Shown one piece after another: positions 17,972 to 24,750 of a DNA stretch of 64,000 bases. Location of the stretch: contig NZ_CP013232.1 of the NCBI RefSeq assembly GCF_001584145.1, forward strand, positions 5,456,001 to 5,520,000. The letters are read 5' to 3'. Both the position numbers and the translations under genes were made by a program. The stretch's first letter is position 1. Each line of letters starts with the position of its first letter. The notes under the pieces were generated by a model. That model did not search any database and was not told the origin of the DNA. It worked only from the letters and a program-made list of their open reading frames with translations. This DNA comes from Collimonas fungivorans. GTDB lineage: Bacteria; Pseudomonadota; Gammaproteobacteria; Burkholderiales; Burkholderiaceae_D.

Positions 17972-18602
17972 CATTGCGTCGCTGCTGATCGCAGCGCTTG
18001 CCCTCGCCATCTTGCCGTTCGCCGCGATGGTGGTGACGTCTTATACGAAGATCGTCGTGGTGCTCGGTCTGCTGCGCAACGCTCTCGGCTTGCAACAAGT
18101 GCCGCCGACTTCGGTGCTGAACGGCGTTGCCATCATCATTTCATGCTTCGTGATGGCGCCGGTCGGCATGGAAGCTGTCAAGCACGCGCAGCTATCGAGC
18201 GAACAAACCGCCGGATCGCAGATCATGCCGTTGTTCGATGCTGCGCGCGAGCCGTTTCGCACCTTTTTGCGCAAGCATACATCGGAACGCGAGAAGGCGT
18301 TTTTCATGCGCTCGGCGCGCCAGATATGGCCGCCGGAGCGAGCCGCGGAGCTGAAGCCGGACGACTTGATCGTACTGGCGCCGGCGTTCGTATTGAGCGA
18401 ACTGACCGCGGCTTTCAAGATCGGCTTCCTGCTATACCTGTGTTTCATCGTGATCGATCTGGTGATCGCCAATGTGCTGATGGCATTGGGATTATCCCAG
18501 GTCAATCCGAGCAACGTCGCGATTCCATTCAAGCTGCTGCTGTTCATATCGCTGGACGGCTGGTCCACTTTGGTCCACGGACTCATATCCACTTATCGGT
18601 GA
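17955..18602 (+). CDS. sctR: T3SS export gate protein SctR (HrcR)
   Basis: 215 residues, FliP family. Membrane helices at the N-terminus (SLLIAALALAILPFAAMVV) with TSYTKIVVVLGLLRNALGLQ and PTSVLNGVAIIISCFVM, then the conserved DLIVLAPAFVLSELTAAFKI and FIVIDLVIANVLMALGLSQV. Overlaps the end of sctQ by 17 bases. Confidence 0.97.
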   Translation: MTGSPDIASLLIAALALAILPFAAMVVTSYTKIVVVLGLLRNALGLQQVPPTSVLNGVAIIISCFVMAPVGMEAVKHAQLSSEQTAGSQIMPLFDAAREPFRTFLRKHTSEREKAFFMRSARQIWPPERAAELKPDDLIVLAPAFVLSELTAAFKIGFLLYLCFIVIDLVIANVLMALGLSQVNPSNVAIPFKLLLFISLDGWSTLVHGLISTYR

Positions 18603-18606
18603 AGCC

Positions 18607-18867
18607 ATGGAATACGACGCAATCACCCACATGACGACGCAGGCGTTGACGCTGGCCTTGCTGGTATCCCTGCCGGTGGTCGGCATTGCCGCAATCACCG
18701 GCCTGGTAGTGGCTTTTCTGCAGGCGATTACCTCACTGCAGGATTCCAGCATTTCGCAGGGCATTAAAATGATAGTCGTCACGGTGGTGGTGGTTATCAG
18801 CGCGCCATGGGCCGCCGCCGCGATCCAGAACTATGCGCGTTCGGTGTTCCAGGTGATCTTCCCATGA
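18607..18867 (+). CDS. sctS: T3SS export gate protein SctS (HrcS)
   Basis: 86 residues, FliQ family: two membrane helices, with LALLVSLPVVGIAAITGLVV and VAFLQAITSLQDSSISQGIK, the latter being the diagnostic region. Joins SctR and SctT in the export gate. Four bases after sctR and overlapping hpaA by ATGA. Confidence 0.96.
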   Translation: MEYDAITHMTTQALTLALLVSLPVVGIAAITGLVVAFLQAITSLQDSSISQGIKMIVVTVVVVISAPWAAAAIQNYARSVFQVIFP

Positions 18868-19742
18868 GCATCACACGTATCGGCAGCTGGGGCAACCTGA
18901 GCCAGGTGGAAGATGAGGAGCAGCCGATCCAGCTTCCAATTCCCGGCCATCATCGCCACCGGGCTTCTGCCCTGCGCGCCAGGCGGCAGTCGGCGCGGCG
19001 CGGCGCCAGCAGCGATCCGGAGCAGCTGGAATCAGGCGCCATGAGCGACGATTTGCTGATGATGCTGGAAGAGCATGCCTCTTCGCAACGGAAAAAACTC
19101 AGCACCGTAAATCTCCGCCAATCCGGCGACGATGGCAGGCCGTCCGACCGCGACCAGCGCGAAGGCCGCCGCGACAGTGCCAGCCATGCCGGGCGCATGC
19201 AATTTCACGCCGCGGACGCGGCGCGAGTTATCGACACCATGCGGGTCGCCAAGCATCCCATCCGGGAAGAGGCCTCGTTGCTCGACACCTGGCCGTTGGC
19301 GCTCGGCGCCAAGTTGCCGTTGCAGGCCCAGGCGGCTGCCGAAACAGCATTGCTCGGAACGCGCGACAACCTGGTTTCCGGCAAGGCACAATCAGGCACA
19401 ACCTACAGGATTCTGGCAATCATGCGCGAATTTTTGCAAATGCCGGTTGCAGCGCGCGCGCAGCCAACTACCTTGCACATGGTGCGCGACCGCCTGGTGG
19501 CGCTGATCGAAGCGGGAAAGCAGCCTGCATCGGCAGCAATTAAAGCCGGCGATCCGTCTTCCGCTATCCAGATGGTTCGATCCGGCCCGGCGGCCCGCCG
19601 AGCACGCACTCCTGCCGAGGAAACCATGAATCTGCTGTTGCCGCTGCTGTTGCTGAACCTGTCCCGCAAGCGCACAGACATGGAACGCGCGATCGGCATT
19701 GCGAAGCTTTCCGCACTTATCCAGCGTGGCCGAGGATGGTAG
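18864..19742 (+). CDS. hpaA: HpaA/HrpV-like T3SS control protein
   Basis: 292 residues; the ATG at 18864 overlaps the sctS stop. Rich in Arg, Ala and Gln with basic patches (HHRHRASALRARRQSARRG), a middle helical region and C-terminal LLPLLLLNLSRKRTDMERAI. The place after hrcS and before sctD (hrpD5) matches hpaA of Xanthomonas and hrpV of Ralstonia. HpaA is a secreted protein that also controls pilus versus effector export. Assignment mainly positional; similarity of the C-terminal LLLxLSRxR motif supports it. Confidence 0.75.
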   Translation: MSITRIGSWGNLSQVEDEEQPIQLPIPGHHRHRASALRARRQSARRGASSDPEQLESGAMSDDLLMMLEEHASSQRKKLSTVNLRQSGDDGRPSDRDQREGRRDSASHAGRMQFHAADAARVIDTMRVAKHPIREEASLLDTWPLALGAKLPLQAQAAAETALLGTRDNLVSGKAQSGTTYRILAIMREFLQMPVAARAQPTTLHMVRDRLVALIEAGKQPASAAIKAGDPSSAIQMVRSGPAARRARTPAEETMNLLLPLLLLNLSRKRTDMERAIGIAKLSALIQRGRGW

Positions 19743-19747
19743 TCAAG

Positions 19748-19772
19748 TTCGTTCGCAAGCCAATGAATTCGC
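19748..19772 (+). promoter_or_regulatory. PIP-type box ahead of sctD
   Basis: Plus-strand TTCGT, 15 bases, TTCGC: one mismatch to PIP, perfect hrpII box. A -10-like TAGACT follows after about 31 bases. It lies 6 bases after the hpaA stop and 115 bases before sctD, indicating a separate HrpB-controlled operon for sctD-hrpD6 and perhaps the array behind it. Confidence 0.72.
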
Positions 19773-19886
19773 GCCTCGGCCTGTGGCCGGCAAACCGGAC
19801 AGATAGACTTGCATCAAAGCAGTAAGGTGGAAAGCGGCAGCAGCCAGATCGATCCCGATTCAACAGCCGAACAAGAGAGTTAGTCC

Positions 19887-20900
19887 ATGAATAAACAGAT
19901 TCGCGTATTGACTGGTCATCACTCCGGAGCAGTGATCAATCTGGCCATTGGCGATACCACGGTCGGCTGCGACGCCGAGTCTGAAATTCAAATCTCCGAC
20001 TGGGACGCGCCGGCCATGTTGCTTACGCTGGATGAACAAGGCAAGGTGGCGACAGGCATATTGAATGGCAACGAGCAGCAGGTTCGACTTGAAGATTTCG
20101 AACCTCGCAGCTTCAGCGATATTGTTCTATGTGCAGGACCTGCAGACGAACCATGGCCGTCCGACATCAGCTTGCTGCGCTTGGTGTGTACTCGGCAAAC
20201 CGATCAGAAAGCCGTTTCGGAAAATTCTCCTGACCAGGCGCCGGCAGCTCGGCATCCAGTCAAGGCCGTCCCCGTCTGGGCGCGCCACGCCACCATCAGC
20301 TGGCTGGTTTTGGCTTCGTCGCTGCTGGCGGCCGTGACAGCCACCGCAATGATCGTGCCCGGCGCGAATCCGCTGCGGAGCGGCGTTCTGCCGCCACCGC
20401 AAGCATCGCTGGAAAGACTGAAACTGGCTGTCGCGCACCTGAACCAGGACGGCCTGACCATTAGCGAGCAAGACGGCGTGCTTAACGTCAGCGGCATCGT
20501 CCAGCAGGAAGCTGCCGCAGCCAAGGTCTATCAGGCGGCGCATGCCGTCGCATCAGGGCATTTGAAGTGGAACGTCAGGGCGGCGGACGAAGTGGTGCGC
20601 GATCTCAAGGAATCACTGCGCACCCCCGACGTGAATGTGCAATACAAGGGCGGCGGCGTCTTTGCAGTGACAGGAACCGTATTGCACCCTGAGGCCGTCC
20701 ACAAAGTTGTAGAACAATTTCGCGCCGATCTGGGGCCGCTGGTCAAACAGGTCGATGTCAATGTCATGCGTGCCGACGAAATCGCGACTGCCAAGGATAT
20801 CGGTTCCGCGCTGGCAGTCGACGGCCTGCAATATTTCGCGTCAAGCGACGGCACGAAAAGCTTCGTTTCGCCGCAACGCGCTTCGCTCCGCTTCCAATGA
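19887..20900 (+). CDS. sctD: T3SS inner-membrane outer ring protein SctD (HrpD5-like)
   Basis: 337 residues. Cytoplasmic N-terminal FHA-like domain (IRVLTGHHSGAVINLAIGDT, with VGCDAESEIQISD), a single membrane helix at about residues 135-155 (ISWLVLASSLLAAVTATAMI), and a periplasmic region with repeated ring-building/BON-like folds (VNVSGIVQQEAAAAKVYQAA; FAVTGTVLHPEAVHKVVEQF). This matches SctD/PrgH/YscD organisation. Ribosome site AAGAGAG before the ATG. Confidence 0.88.
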   Translation: MNKQIRVLTGHHSGAVINLAIGDTTVGCDAESEIQISDWDAPAMLLTLDEQGKVATGILNGNEQQVRLEDFEPRSFSDIVLCAGPADEPWPSDISLLRLVCTRQTDQKAVSENSPDQAPAARHPVKAVPVWARHATISWLVLASSLLAAVTATAMIVPGANPLRSGVLPPPQASLERLKLAVAHLNQDGLTISEQDGVLNVSGIVQQEAAAAKVYQAAHAVASGHLKWNVRAADEVVRDLKESLRTPDVNVQYKGGGVFAVTGTVLHPEAVHKVVEQFRADLGPLVKQVDVNVMRADEIATAKDIGSALAVDGLQYFASSDGTKSFVSPQRASLRFQ

Positions 20901-20910
20901 GGTAATTGCA

Positions 20911-21156
20911 ATGTACGAATATATGACAGAACCGCTGATCAAAACTTTAAACGCGCTACCTAAGTTAGCCGGCGATCCAGCCCATTCCTCCGAATTGAAT
21001 GCGGTCGCTCAGGCGCTGGAACAGATGGCGCTCAGCGCCGCCGAGGCCAACCGGGCCAGCGCAGATCCGAGCGAGCGTCAGACCGGCGGCGTAATCGTGG
21101 ATGGATTGAGAGCGGCGGCCGAATTATGCCGCAATGCAGTAGAACAGCTTGCGTAA
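20911..21156 (+). CDS. hrpD6: HrpD6/HrpX-like small T3SS protein
   Basis: 81 residues, ten bases after sctD with a GAGGTAA ribosome site; an upstream in-frame ATG lies inside sctD. Helical and alanine-rich (ELNAVAQALEQMALSAAEA; GLRAAAELCRNAVEQLA). HrpD6 of Xanthomonas and HrpX of Ralstonia occupy the same slot, are of similar size and affect hrp gene regulation and secretion. Assignment by position and size. Confidence 0.72.
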   Translation: MYEYMTEPLIKTLNALPKLAGDPAHSSELNAVAQALEQMALSAAEANRASADPSERQTGGVIVDGLRAAAELCRNAVEQLA

Positions 21157-21314
21157 TGCTGATCAGTCTTCAGTGCCATGCGGCTGCATTACATGGCATC
21201 GACCCAGTTTTGTGTAACGCCCATACGGGAATTGCACATTTTAACCGGGCTCCTTACGGAGTCCATCTAGCCCGCTTCGAGATCGAAGCATGTTTTTCAT
21301 CAAGGAGAATCAAA
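21157..21314. promoter_or_regulatory. structured leader upstream of the small-gene array
   Basis: 158 bases without an open frame. Contains several inverted repeats: GCCATG/CATGGC (21175-21180 with 21192-21197), GGGCT/AGCCC enclosing CTCC-TTAC-GGAG (21247-21273), and the palindrome CTTCGAGATCGAAG (21275-21288). No PIP box was seen. The array may depend on readthrough from the sctD promoter or on an undetected one. Confidence 0.4.
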
Positions 21315-21464
21315 ATGGCAGGAGCAATCGCAGGTCTGGACACAGGTGCACAAATCGCTGAAATCGAAGCAGCAGCGGCAGCAGAAAACGCCATCAACCT
21401 GGCTAACACCTTGGCCAAGGTCCATACCATGGGCCTGAAGGCTGCAAAAGACATCGTCGGCTAA
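21315..21464 (+). CDS. small tandem-repeated T3SS-locus protein, copy 1 (hrpE/hrpY position)
   Basis: 49 residues: an N-terminal MAGAIAGLDTGAQIAEIEA segment, an AAAAAEN stretch and the core INLANTLAKVHTMGLKAAKD. No signal peptide, Cys, Trp or Tyr; it is an alanine-rich amphipathic helix, like needle or pilus subunits, but only about half the length of HrpE or HrpY (about 80-95). Strong ribosome site AAGGAG. It lies exactly where hrp2 loci encode the pilin, between hrpD6 and hpaB. Differs from copies 2-4 only at residue 6 (Ala rather than Thr). Structural subunit, regulator or secretion helper are all possible; pilin is inference from position. Confidence 0.75.
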   Translation: MAGAIAGLDTGAQIAEIEAAAAAENAINLANTLAKVHTMGLKAAKDIVG

Positions 21465-21481
21465 TCAACGTAGCAAGCGGC

Positions 21482-21515
21482 CGACGCCTTCAAGGCATCG
21501 ACCAAGTTCTTTTTA
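21482..21515 (+). terminator. array hairpin 1 with T-run
   Basis: Stem CGACGCC / GGCATCG (one mismatch) around TTCAA, followed by ACCAAGTTCTTTTTAA. Terminator-like but weak; since copies 2-4 have no obvious own promoters, partial termination or RNA processing is more likely than full termination. Confidence 0.5.
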
Positions 21516-21546
21516 ATCTACACCACTTTCATCAAGGAGAATCAAA

Positions 21547-21696
21547 ATGGCAGGAGCAATCACAGGTCTGGACACAGGTGCACAAATCGCTGAAATCGAA
21601 GCAGCAGCGGCAGCAGAAAACGCCATCAACCTGGCCAACACCTTGGCCAAGGTCCATACCATGGGCCTGAAGGCTGCAAAAGACATCGTCGGCTAA
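21547..21696 (+). CDS. small tandem-repeated T3SS-locus protein, copy 2
   Basis: 49 residues, identical in protein to copies 3 and 4 and with Thr at residue 6 where copy 1 has Ala. Begins 232 bases after copy 1. The upstream 30 bases (CACTTTCATCAAGGAGAATC...) are repeated ahead of copies 1-4, so each copy carries its own identical ribosome site. Near-identity at synonymous positions points to recent duplication or gene conversion. Confidence 0.75.
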   Translation: MAGAITGLDTGAQIAEIEAAAAAENAINLANTLAKVHTMGLKAAKDIVG

Positions 21697-21713
21697 TCAG
21701 CGTAGCAAGCGGC

Positions 21714-21750
21714 CGACGCCTTCAAGGCGTCGACCAAGCTCTTTTTTTAA
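21714..21750 (+). terminator. array hairpin 2 with T-run
   Basis: Perfect 7-bp stem CGACGCC / GGCGTCG around TTCAA (21714-21732), then CTCTTTTTTTAA. The longest T-run of the series, so probably the most efficient terminator inside copies 1-4. Confidence 0.55.
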
Positions 21751-21780
21751 TCTACACCACTTTCATCAAGGAGAATCAAA

Positions 21781-21930
21781 ATGGCAGGAGCAATCACAGG
21801 TCTGGACACAGGCGCACAAATCGCTGAAATCGAAGCAGCAGCGGCAGCAGAAAACGCCATCAACCTGGCCAACACCTTGGCCAAGGTCCATACCATGGGC
21901 CTGAAGGCTGCAAAAGACATCGTCGGCTAA
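21781..21930 (+). CDS. small tandem-repeated T3SS-locus protein, copy 3
   Basis: 49 residues, same protein as copies 2 and 4; the gene differs from copy 2 by isolated silent bases (for example GGC for GGT in the Thr-Gly-Ala segment). Starts 234 bases after copy 2, two bases longer because of a longer T-run in the spacer. Confidence 0.75.
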   Translation: MAGAITGLDTGAQIAEIEAAAAAENAINLANTLAKVHTMGLKAAKDIVG

Positions 21931-21947
21931 TCAGCGTAGCAAGCGGC

Positions 21948-21981
21948 CGACGCCTTCAAGGCGTCGACCAAGTTCTTTTTA
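21948..21981 (+). terminator. array hairpin 3 with T-run
   Basis: Perfect 7-bp stem CGACGCC / GGCGTCG around TTCAA, followed by ACCAAGTTCTTTTTAA. Same sequence as hairpin 2 apart from the T-run length. Confidence 0.5.
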
Positions 21982-22012
21982 ATCTACACCACTTTCATCA
22001 AGGAGAATCAAA

Positions 22013-22162
22013 ATGGCAGGAGCAATCACAGGTCTGGACACAGGTGCACAAATCGCTGAAATCGAAGCAGCAGCGGCAGCAGAAAACGCCATCAACCTGG
22101 CCAACACCTTGGCCAAGGTCCATACCATGGGCCTGAAGGCTGCAAAAGACATCGTCGGCTAA
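22013..22162 (+). CDS. small tandem-repeated T3SS-locus protein, copy 4
   Basis: 49 residues, same protein as copies 2 and 3. Last of the homogenised copies; the spacer after it changes sequence while keeping a hairpin and T-run, marking the edge of the homogenised block. Confidence 0.75.
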   Translation: MAGAITGLDTGAQIAEIEAAAAAENAINLANTLAKVHTMGLKAAKDIVG

Positions 22163-22176
22163 TCAGCGTAGCAAGC

Positions 22177-22217
22177 GGTCGGCCGGCACTCGTCGGAGTG
22201 TCGACCAGCCTCTTTTT
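22177..22217 (+). terminator. array hairpin 4 with T-run (different sequence)
   Basis: GGTCG (22177-22181) pairs with CGACC (22202-22206), and CACTC (22187-22191) with GAGTG (22196-22200) around GTCG, followed by AGCCTCTTTTTC. The bases differ from hairpins 1-3 but pairing is kept, suggesting the structure matters. Confidence 0.55.
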
Positions 22218-22250
22218 CAATCTGCACCGCCTCTCTCAAGGAGCATCAAA

Positions 22251-22403
22251 GTGAAAAAATCAGTCCTTCCAGGTATACATGCAAGTGCGCAAATCGCTGA
22301 AATTGAAGCGGCAGCCTGCGCAGAAAACGCCATCAACCTGGCTAACACTCTAGCTAAAGTTCACACGATGGGTCTGAAGGCCGCCAAAGATGTCGTCGGC
22401 TAA
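22251..22403 (+). CDS. small tandem-repeated T3SS-locus protein, divergent copy 5
   Basis: 50 residues from a GTG start with an AAGGAG site eight to nine bases upstream. The N-terminus is different and basic (MKKSVLPGIHASAQIAEIEA) and the alanine run is interrupted by a cysteine (AAACAEN), the only Cys in the family. The C-terminal core INLANTLAKVHTMGLKAAKD is unchanged. Nucleotide divergence from copies 1-4 is mostly silent in the core, so selection is maintaining the protein. A specialised subunit (tip, cap or base) is one possibility. Confidence 0.72.
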   Translation: MKKSVLPGIHASAQIAEIEAAACAENAINLANTLAKVHTMGLKAAKDVVG

Positions 22404-22414
22404 TTTTCAGGCAC

Positions 22415-22450
22415 GGCCGATTTTCTTCGACATGTCGGCCATTTTTTTAA
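22415..22450 (+). terminator. intrinsic terminator after array copy 5
   Basis: Stem GGCCGA (22415-22420) / TCGGCC (22435-22440) with a 14-base loop, directly followed by ATTTTTTTAA. Stronger than the hairpins between copies 1-4 and likely to separate copy 6 from the rest. Confidence 0.7.
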
Positions 22451-22479
22451 ATGCAAAGCTCTAATCCGAGGGCGCCCCA

Positions 22480-22626
22480 ATGTCTGCCATCGCCGGTCTG
22501 AATACAGATAAACAAATGGATATCATCGAAGCTGCGGCTGCGGCGGAGAACGCCATTGATCTGGCCAATACTTTGGCCAAAGTCCATACGATGGGCTTTA
22601 AAGCCGCCAAAGATATCGTTGGCTGA
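22480..22626 (+). CDS. small tandem-repeated T3SS-locus protein, divergent copy 6
   Basis: 48 residues: MSAIAGLNTDKQMDIIEA, an AAAAAEN run and AIDLANTLAKVHTMGFKAAK then DIVG. Shares the core with one Asn-to-Asp and one Leu-to-Phe change and is the most divergent at DNA level, using a different ribosome site (GAGGG) and TGA stop. Followed 111 bases later by the HpaB-like chaperone. Confidence 0.72.
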   Translation: MSAIAGLNTDKQMDIIEAAAAAENAIDLANTLAKVHTMGFKAAKDIVG

Positions 22627-22737
22627 CGGCCAGCTGCCTGCTTGCTGCTGTTCCGGATACCTGCCAATTTTCCTTGACGACATGCCATTTCGTATTTTGT
22701 CGAGCCCTCAATCTCCAATTTCTCTTGGTGTAAATTC

Positions 22738-23193
22738 ATGAGCATCAAACGCCGCGACGAATTGATTCGAGATCTGTGTGCGATTCGGCAAATTGCCGAC
22801 GTCGATGGGGCAGTAAATTCAGGCTTGCTCGAAATTGACGGCTTCGAAGTGGCAATCGATTATTTCGATGACGACCCCAAAGCCATCTACGCCAATTTTC
22901 AATTGGGCATCGTCACGGCCGGCCGTACGCTGCGTATCTTCAGATTGCTGCTGGAAGCCAACCTTGCGGTCTATGCGCAAGACCAGGCGCAGCTTGGACT
23001 CGAGGTAGATACCGGCGGCATCGTGCTGATCAGTCGCATTGCCTTGGACGATGAAATTGATGGGAAATGGCTGGTCGACCTCATCGATCACTATCTTGAG
23101 CATGGCCGTTACTGGCGCGACAACATGTTCCAGGCGCGGGACGACATGTTCGAAAATATCGCCTCTGGCGAATATGTCTGGATTCGTGCCTGA
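22738..23193 (+). CDS. hpaB: HpaB-like T3SS chaperone (CesT/Tir chaperone family)
   Basis: 151 residues, acidic. Fold signature of class I T3SS chaperones: N-terminal helix (RRDELIRDLCAIRQIADVD), beta segments (GFEVAIDYFDDDPKAIYANF; LGIVTAGRTLRIFRLLLEAN) and C-terminal helices (DGKWLVDLIDHYLEHGRYW). In Xanthomonas and Ralstonia hpaB follows the pilin gene and encodes the general effector chaperone and export-control protein, about 156-160 residues. Start at the ATG with a poor ribosome site. Confidence 0.83.
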   Translation: MSIKRRDELIRDLCAIRQIADVDGAVNSGLLEIDGFEVAIDYFDDDPKAIYANFQLGIVTAGRTLRIFRLLLEANLAVYAQDQAQLGLEVDTGGIVLISRIALDDEIDGKWLVDLIDHYLEHGRYWRDNMFQARDDMFENIASGEYVWIRA

Positions 23194-23267
23194 CGGCCCC
23201 ATTTCGCATCGCGCTTGCTAGCCGTTGTCGTTTCCTGATAGCCCGTTGTCATCCTGTTGTCATCTGC

Positions 23268-23292
23268 TTCGCTATTTTCCGACTAAATTCGC
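23268..23292 (+). promoter_or_regulatory. perfect PIP box ahead of the 463-residue effector candidate
   Basis: TTCGC, exactly 15 bases, TTCGC on the plus strand, 66 bases before the ATG at 23359. About 31-33 bases later a -10-like GAGAAT occurs. A perfect box is expected about 0.1 times by chance in 64 kb on both strands (uniform-base estimate), so this is a strong indication of HrpB control. Confidence 0.85.
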
Positions 23293-23358
23293 CGCCGGCC
23301 TCTCAACAGCCGGCTTCCGGCCGCGAGAATGTAATGTCATCACATCATGGAGTAAAAA

Positions 23359-24750
23359 ATGGAAGTCACCAGAAGCGCCCCCCCAACATCCCAGCATATC
23401 GATACCGAAGCAGCTGCAGAACAGCAAACCGCCAACGCTGCACGCCGCAGCGGCAGCAGATCGCCAACCCGGGAATCGCTGCCTGGACTGGACTCGCTTT
23501 CCGGCAGCGGAAAGAAGGTAGCGAGCAGCAACCTTTTCGGCAGCAAAGGAAGCAGCTCACTACCGGCCCCGGCAACTGAACAAGCGCCCCGAAAGAACGG
23601 CAACTATAAAGGCGGCGTCAGCACTGCCGCGCTTGCAGCACATCTGCAGAACGCATTTACCAACGTATCTCAGCTCGATGCCAAGATGGATGAAATGGTA
23701 GTCAAGGGCAAATTTACGGTCAAAGAAGCAGATACGGTCAAAGTGAAAGATACGCTCGACCTGGTGAAATACGTTAAGGGCCAGGTGCAGACATGGTTGA
23801 AAAAGCCGGGGACCGAAGCTGCGCTCCATACGCAGGCAACCCAAAGTTTCACTCATAAAATCGGCAAAGAAGATTTATTCCCCGGATGCATTCTGGTGCG
23901 TAAGGAAAGCATTCCGGAATCGAAGGCGCACGCGTTTTCCCTGGGACTGCAAATGGTGCCCAACCTGAATGGCATCGAGGACAACCAAGGCGACGATAAC
24001 TGTTTTCACATCATGATGTGGGCGCACGATCAGCATAATCCGGTCAAGACGGAGCTGGATGGGAAAGGCGAGGCGGAACAACTGGAAGCGCGTGGCGGAC
24101 TCGGTACGTCGAACACCATGCGTGTGCAGGCGTCCTCGATACAGGAAGGCCAATACTGGGTCTACAAACCCACCGACAGGAATGTGGGCGACTGGGCGGC
24201 CCAGGCGGGTCAAATGTGGCAGGACGTCCCTTATAGCAAAACCATCCTGGGCACTTCGATGAAACCGGGCGACAAATTTACAAAATTTACCGATGCGGCC
24301 CAGAAGGATATCCTGCGGGTGGCGTCGGATCCCTTCACCCATGCGCCGCCGCAGGCGCAGCCCTCGGATGGCGTTCATTTCCTGTCCATGACCCCGAAAG
24401 AACGTACCCCGGGAGAAATTTGCTCTAGCGTTGCCGTACGCTTGTATCAGGCGGCGCATGCCCAGATTGCGCTGGCCAACCAAGTGGAAAAAAACCAGGA
24501 ATTGCCGACCGACGACGAAGCAGAGGCAATGCTGGAAAAAATCGTTTCCGAATTCACCGGATTGATGGCCAATAACGCGGAAGGCGTTTCTCCCAAGAGC
24601 GTCGAGCATTTCTGCAAAGTCGGCAAGACGGCGGAAGGCGAACCACAATTTAATTTCCTTGGCGTATTGACGGTAGACGCCAAGGACGTCTTGTACCCGG
24701 AGGCCAGGTACGACTCTGAGAACAACAGGATTCCCGCAGCGCCGCGCTAA
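23359..24750 (+). CDS. putative T3SS effector with possible permuted papain-like (YiiX/NlpC-P60) domain
   Basis: 463 residues with no signal peptide. The first 85 residues are Ser/Pro/Ala/Arg-rich and disordered, as in T3SS export signals. The middle has GCILVRKE (beta segment), then NCFHIMMWAHD with a histidine, and near residue 355 GEICSSVAVRLYQAA with a cysteine. A G-x-I-L-V...H...C-S-x-x-V order resembles circularly permuted papain-fold enzymes (YaeF/YiiX family), where His precedes Cys; this is pattern-based and unproven. It sits where hrpF lies in Xanthomonas, behind hpaB, but resembles no translocon protein. Perfect PIP box upstream. Confidence 0.7.
   Translation: MEVTRSAPPTSQHIDTEAAAEQQTANAARRSGSRSPTRESLPGLDSLSGSGKKVASSNLFGSKGSSSLPAPATEQAPRKNGNYKGGVSTAALAAHLQNAFTNVSQLDAKMDEMVVKGKFTVKEADTVKVKDTLDLVKYVKGQVQTWLKKPGTEAALHTQATQSFTHKIGKEDLFPGCILVRKESIPESKAHAFSLGLQMVPNLNGIEDNQGDDNCFHIMMWAHDQHNPVKTELDGKGEAEQLEARGGLGTSNTMRVQASSIQEGQYWVYKPTDRNVGDWAAQAGQMWQDVPYSKTILGTSMKPGDKFTKFTDAAQKDILRVASDPFTHAPPQAQPSDGVHFLSMTPKERTPGEICSSVAVRLYQAAHAQIALANQVEKNQELPTDDEAEAMLEKIVSEFTGLMANNAEGVSPKSVEHFCKVGKTAEGEPQFNFLGVLTVDAKDVLYPEARYDSENNRIPAAPR

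Noticed and set aside
22251..22403. Copy 5 as a degenerate pseudogene
   Set aside because: The core protein is unchanged despite many silent substitutions, and it has a good ribosome site and start, which indicates selection.
21465..22480. CRISPR-like regular repeats
   Set aside because: The repeating unit is 232-238 bases and contains a complete gene with ribosome site; there are no short direct repeats with unique spacers and no cas genes.
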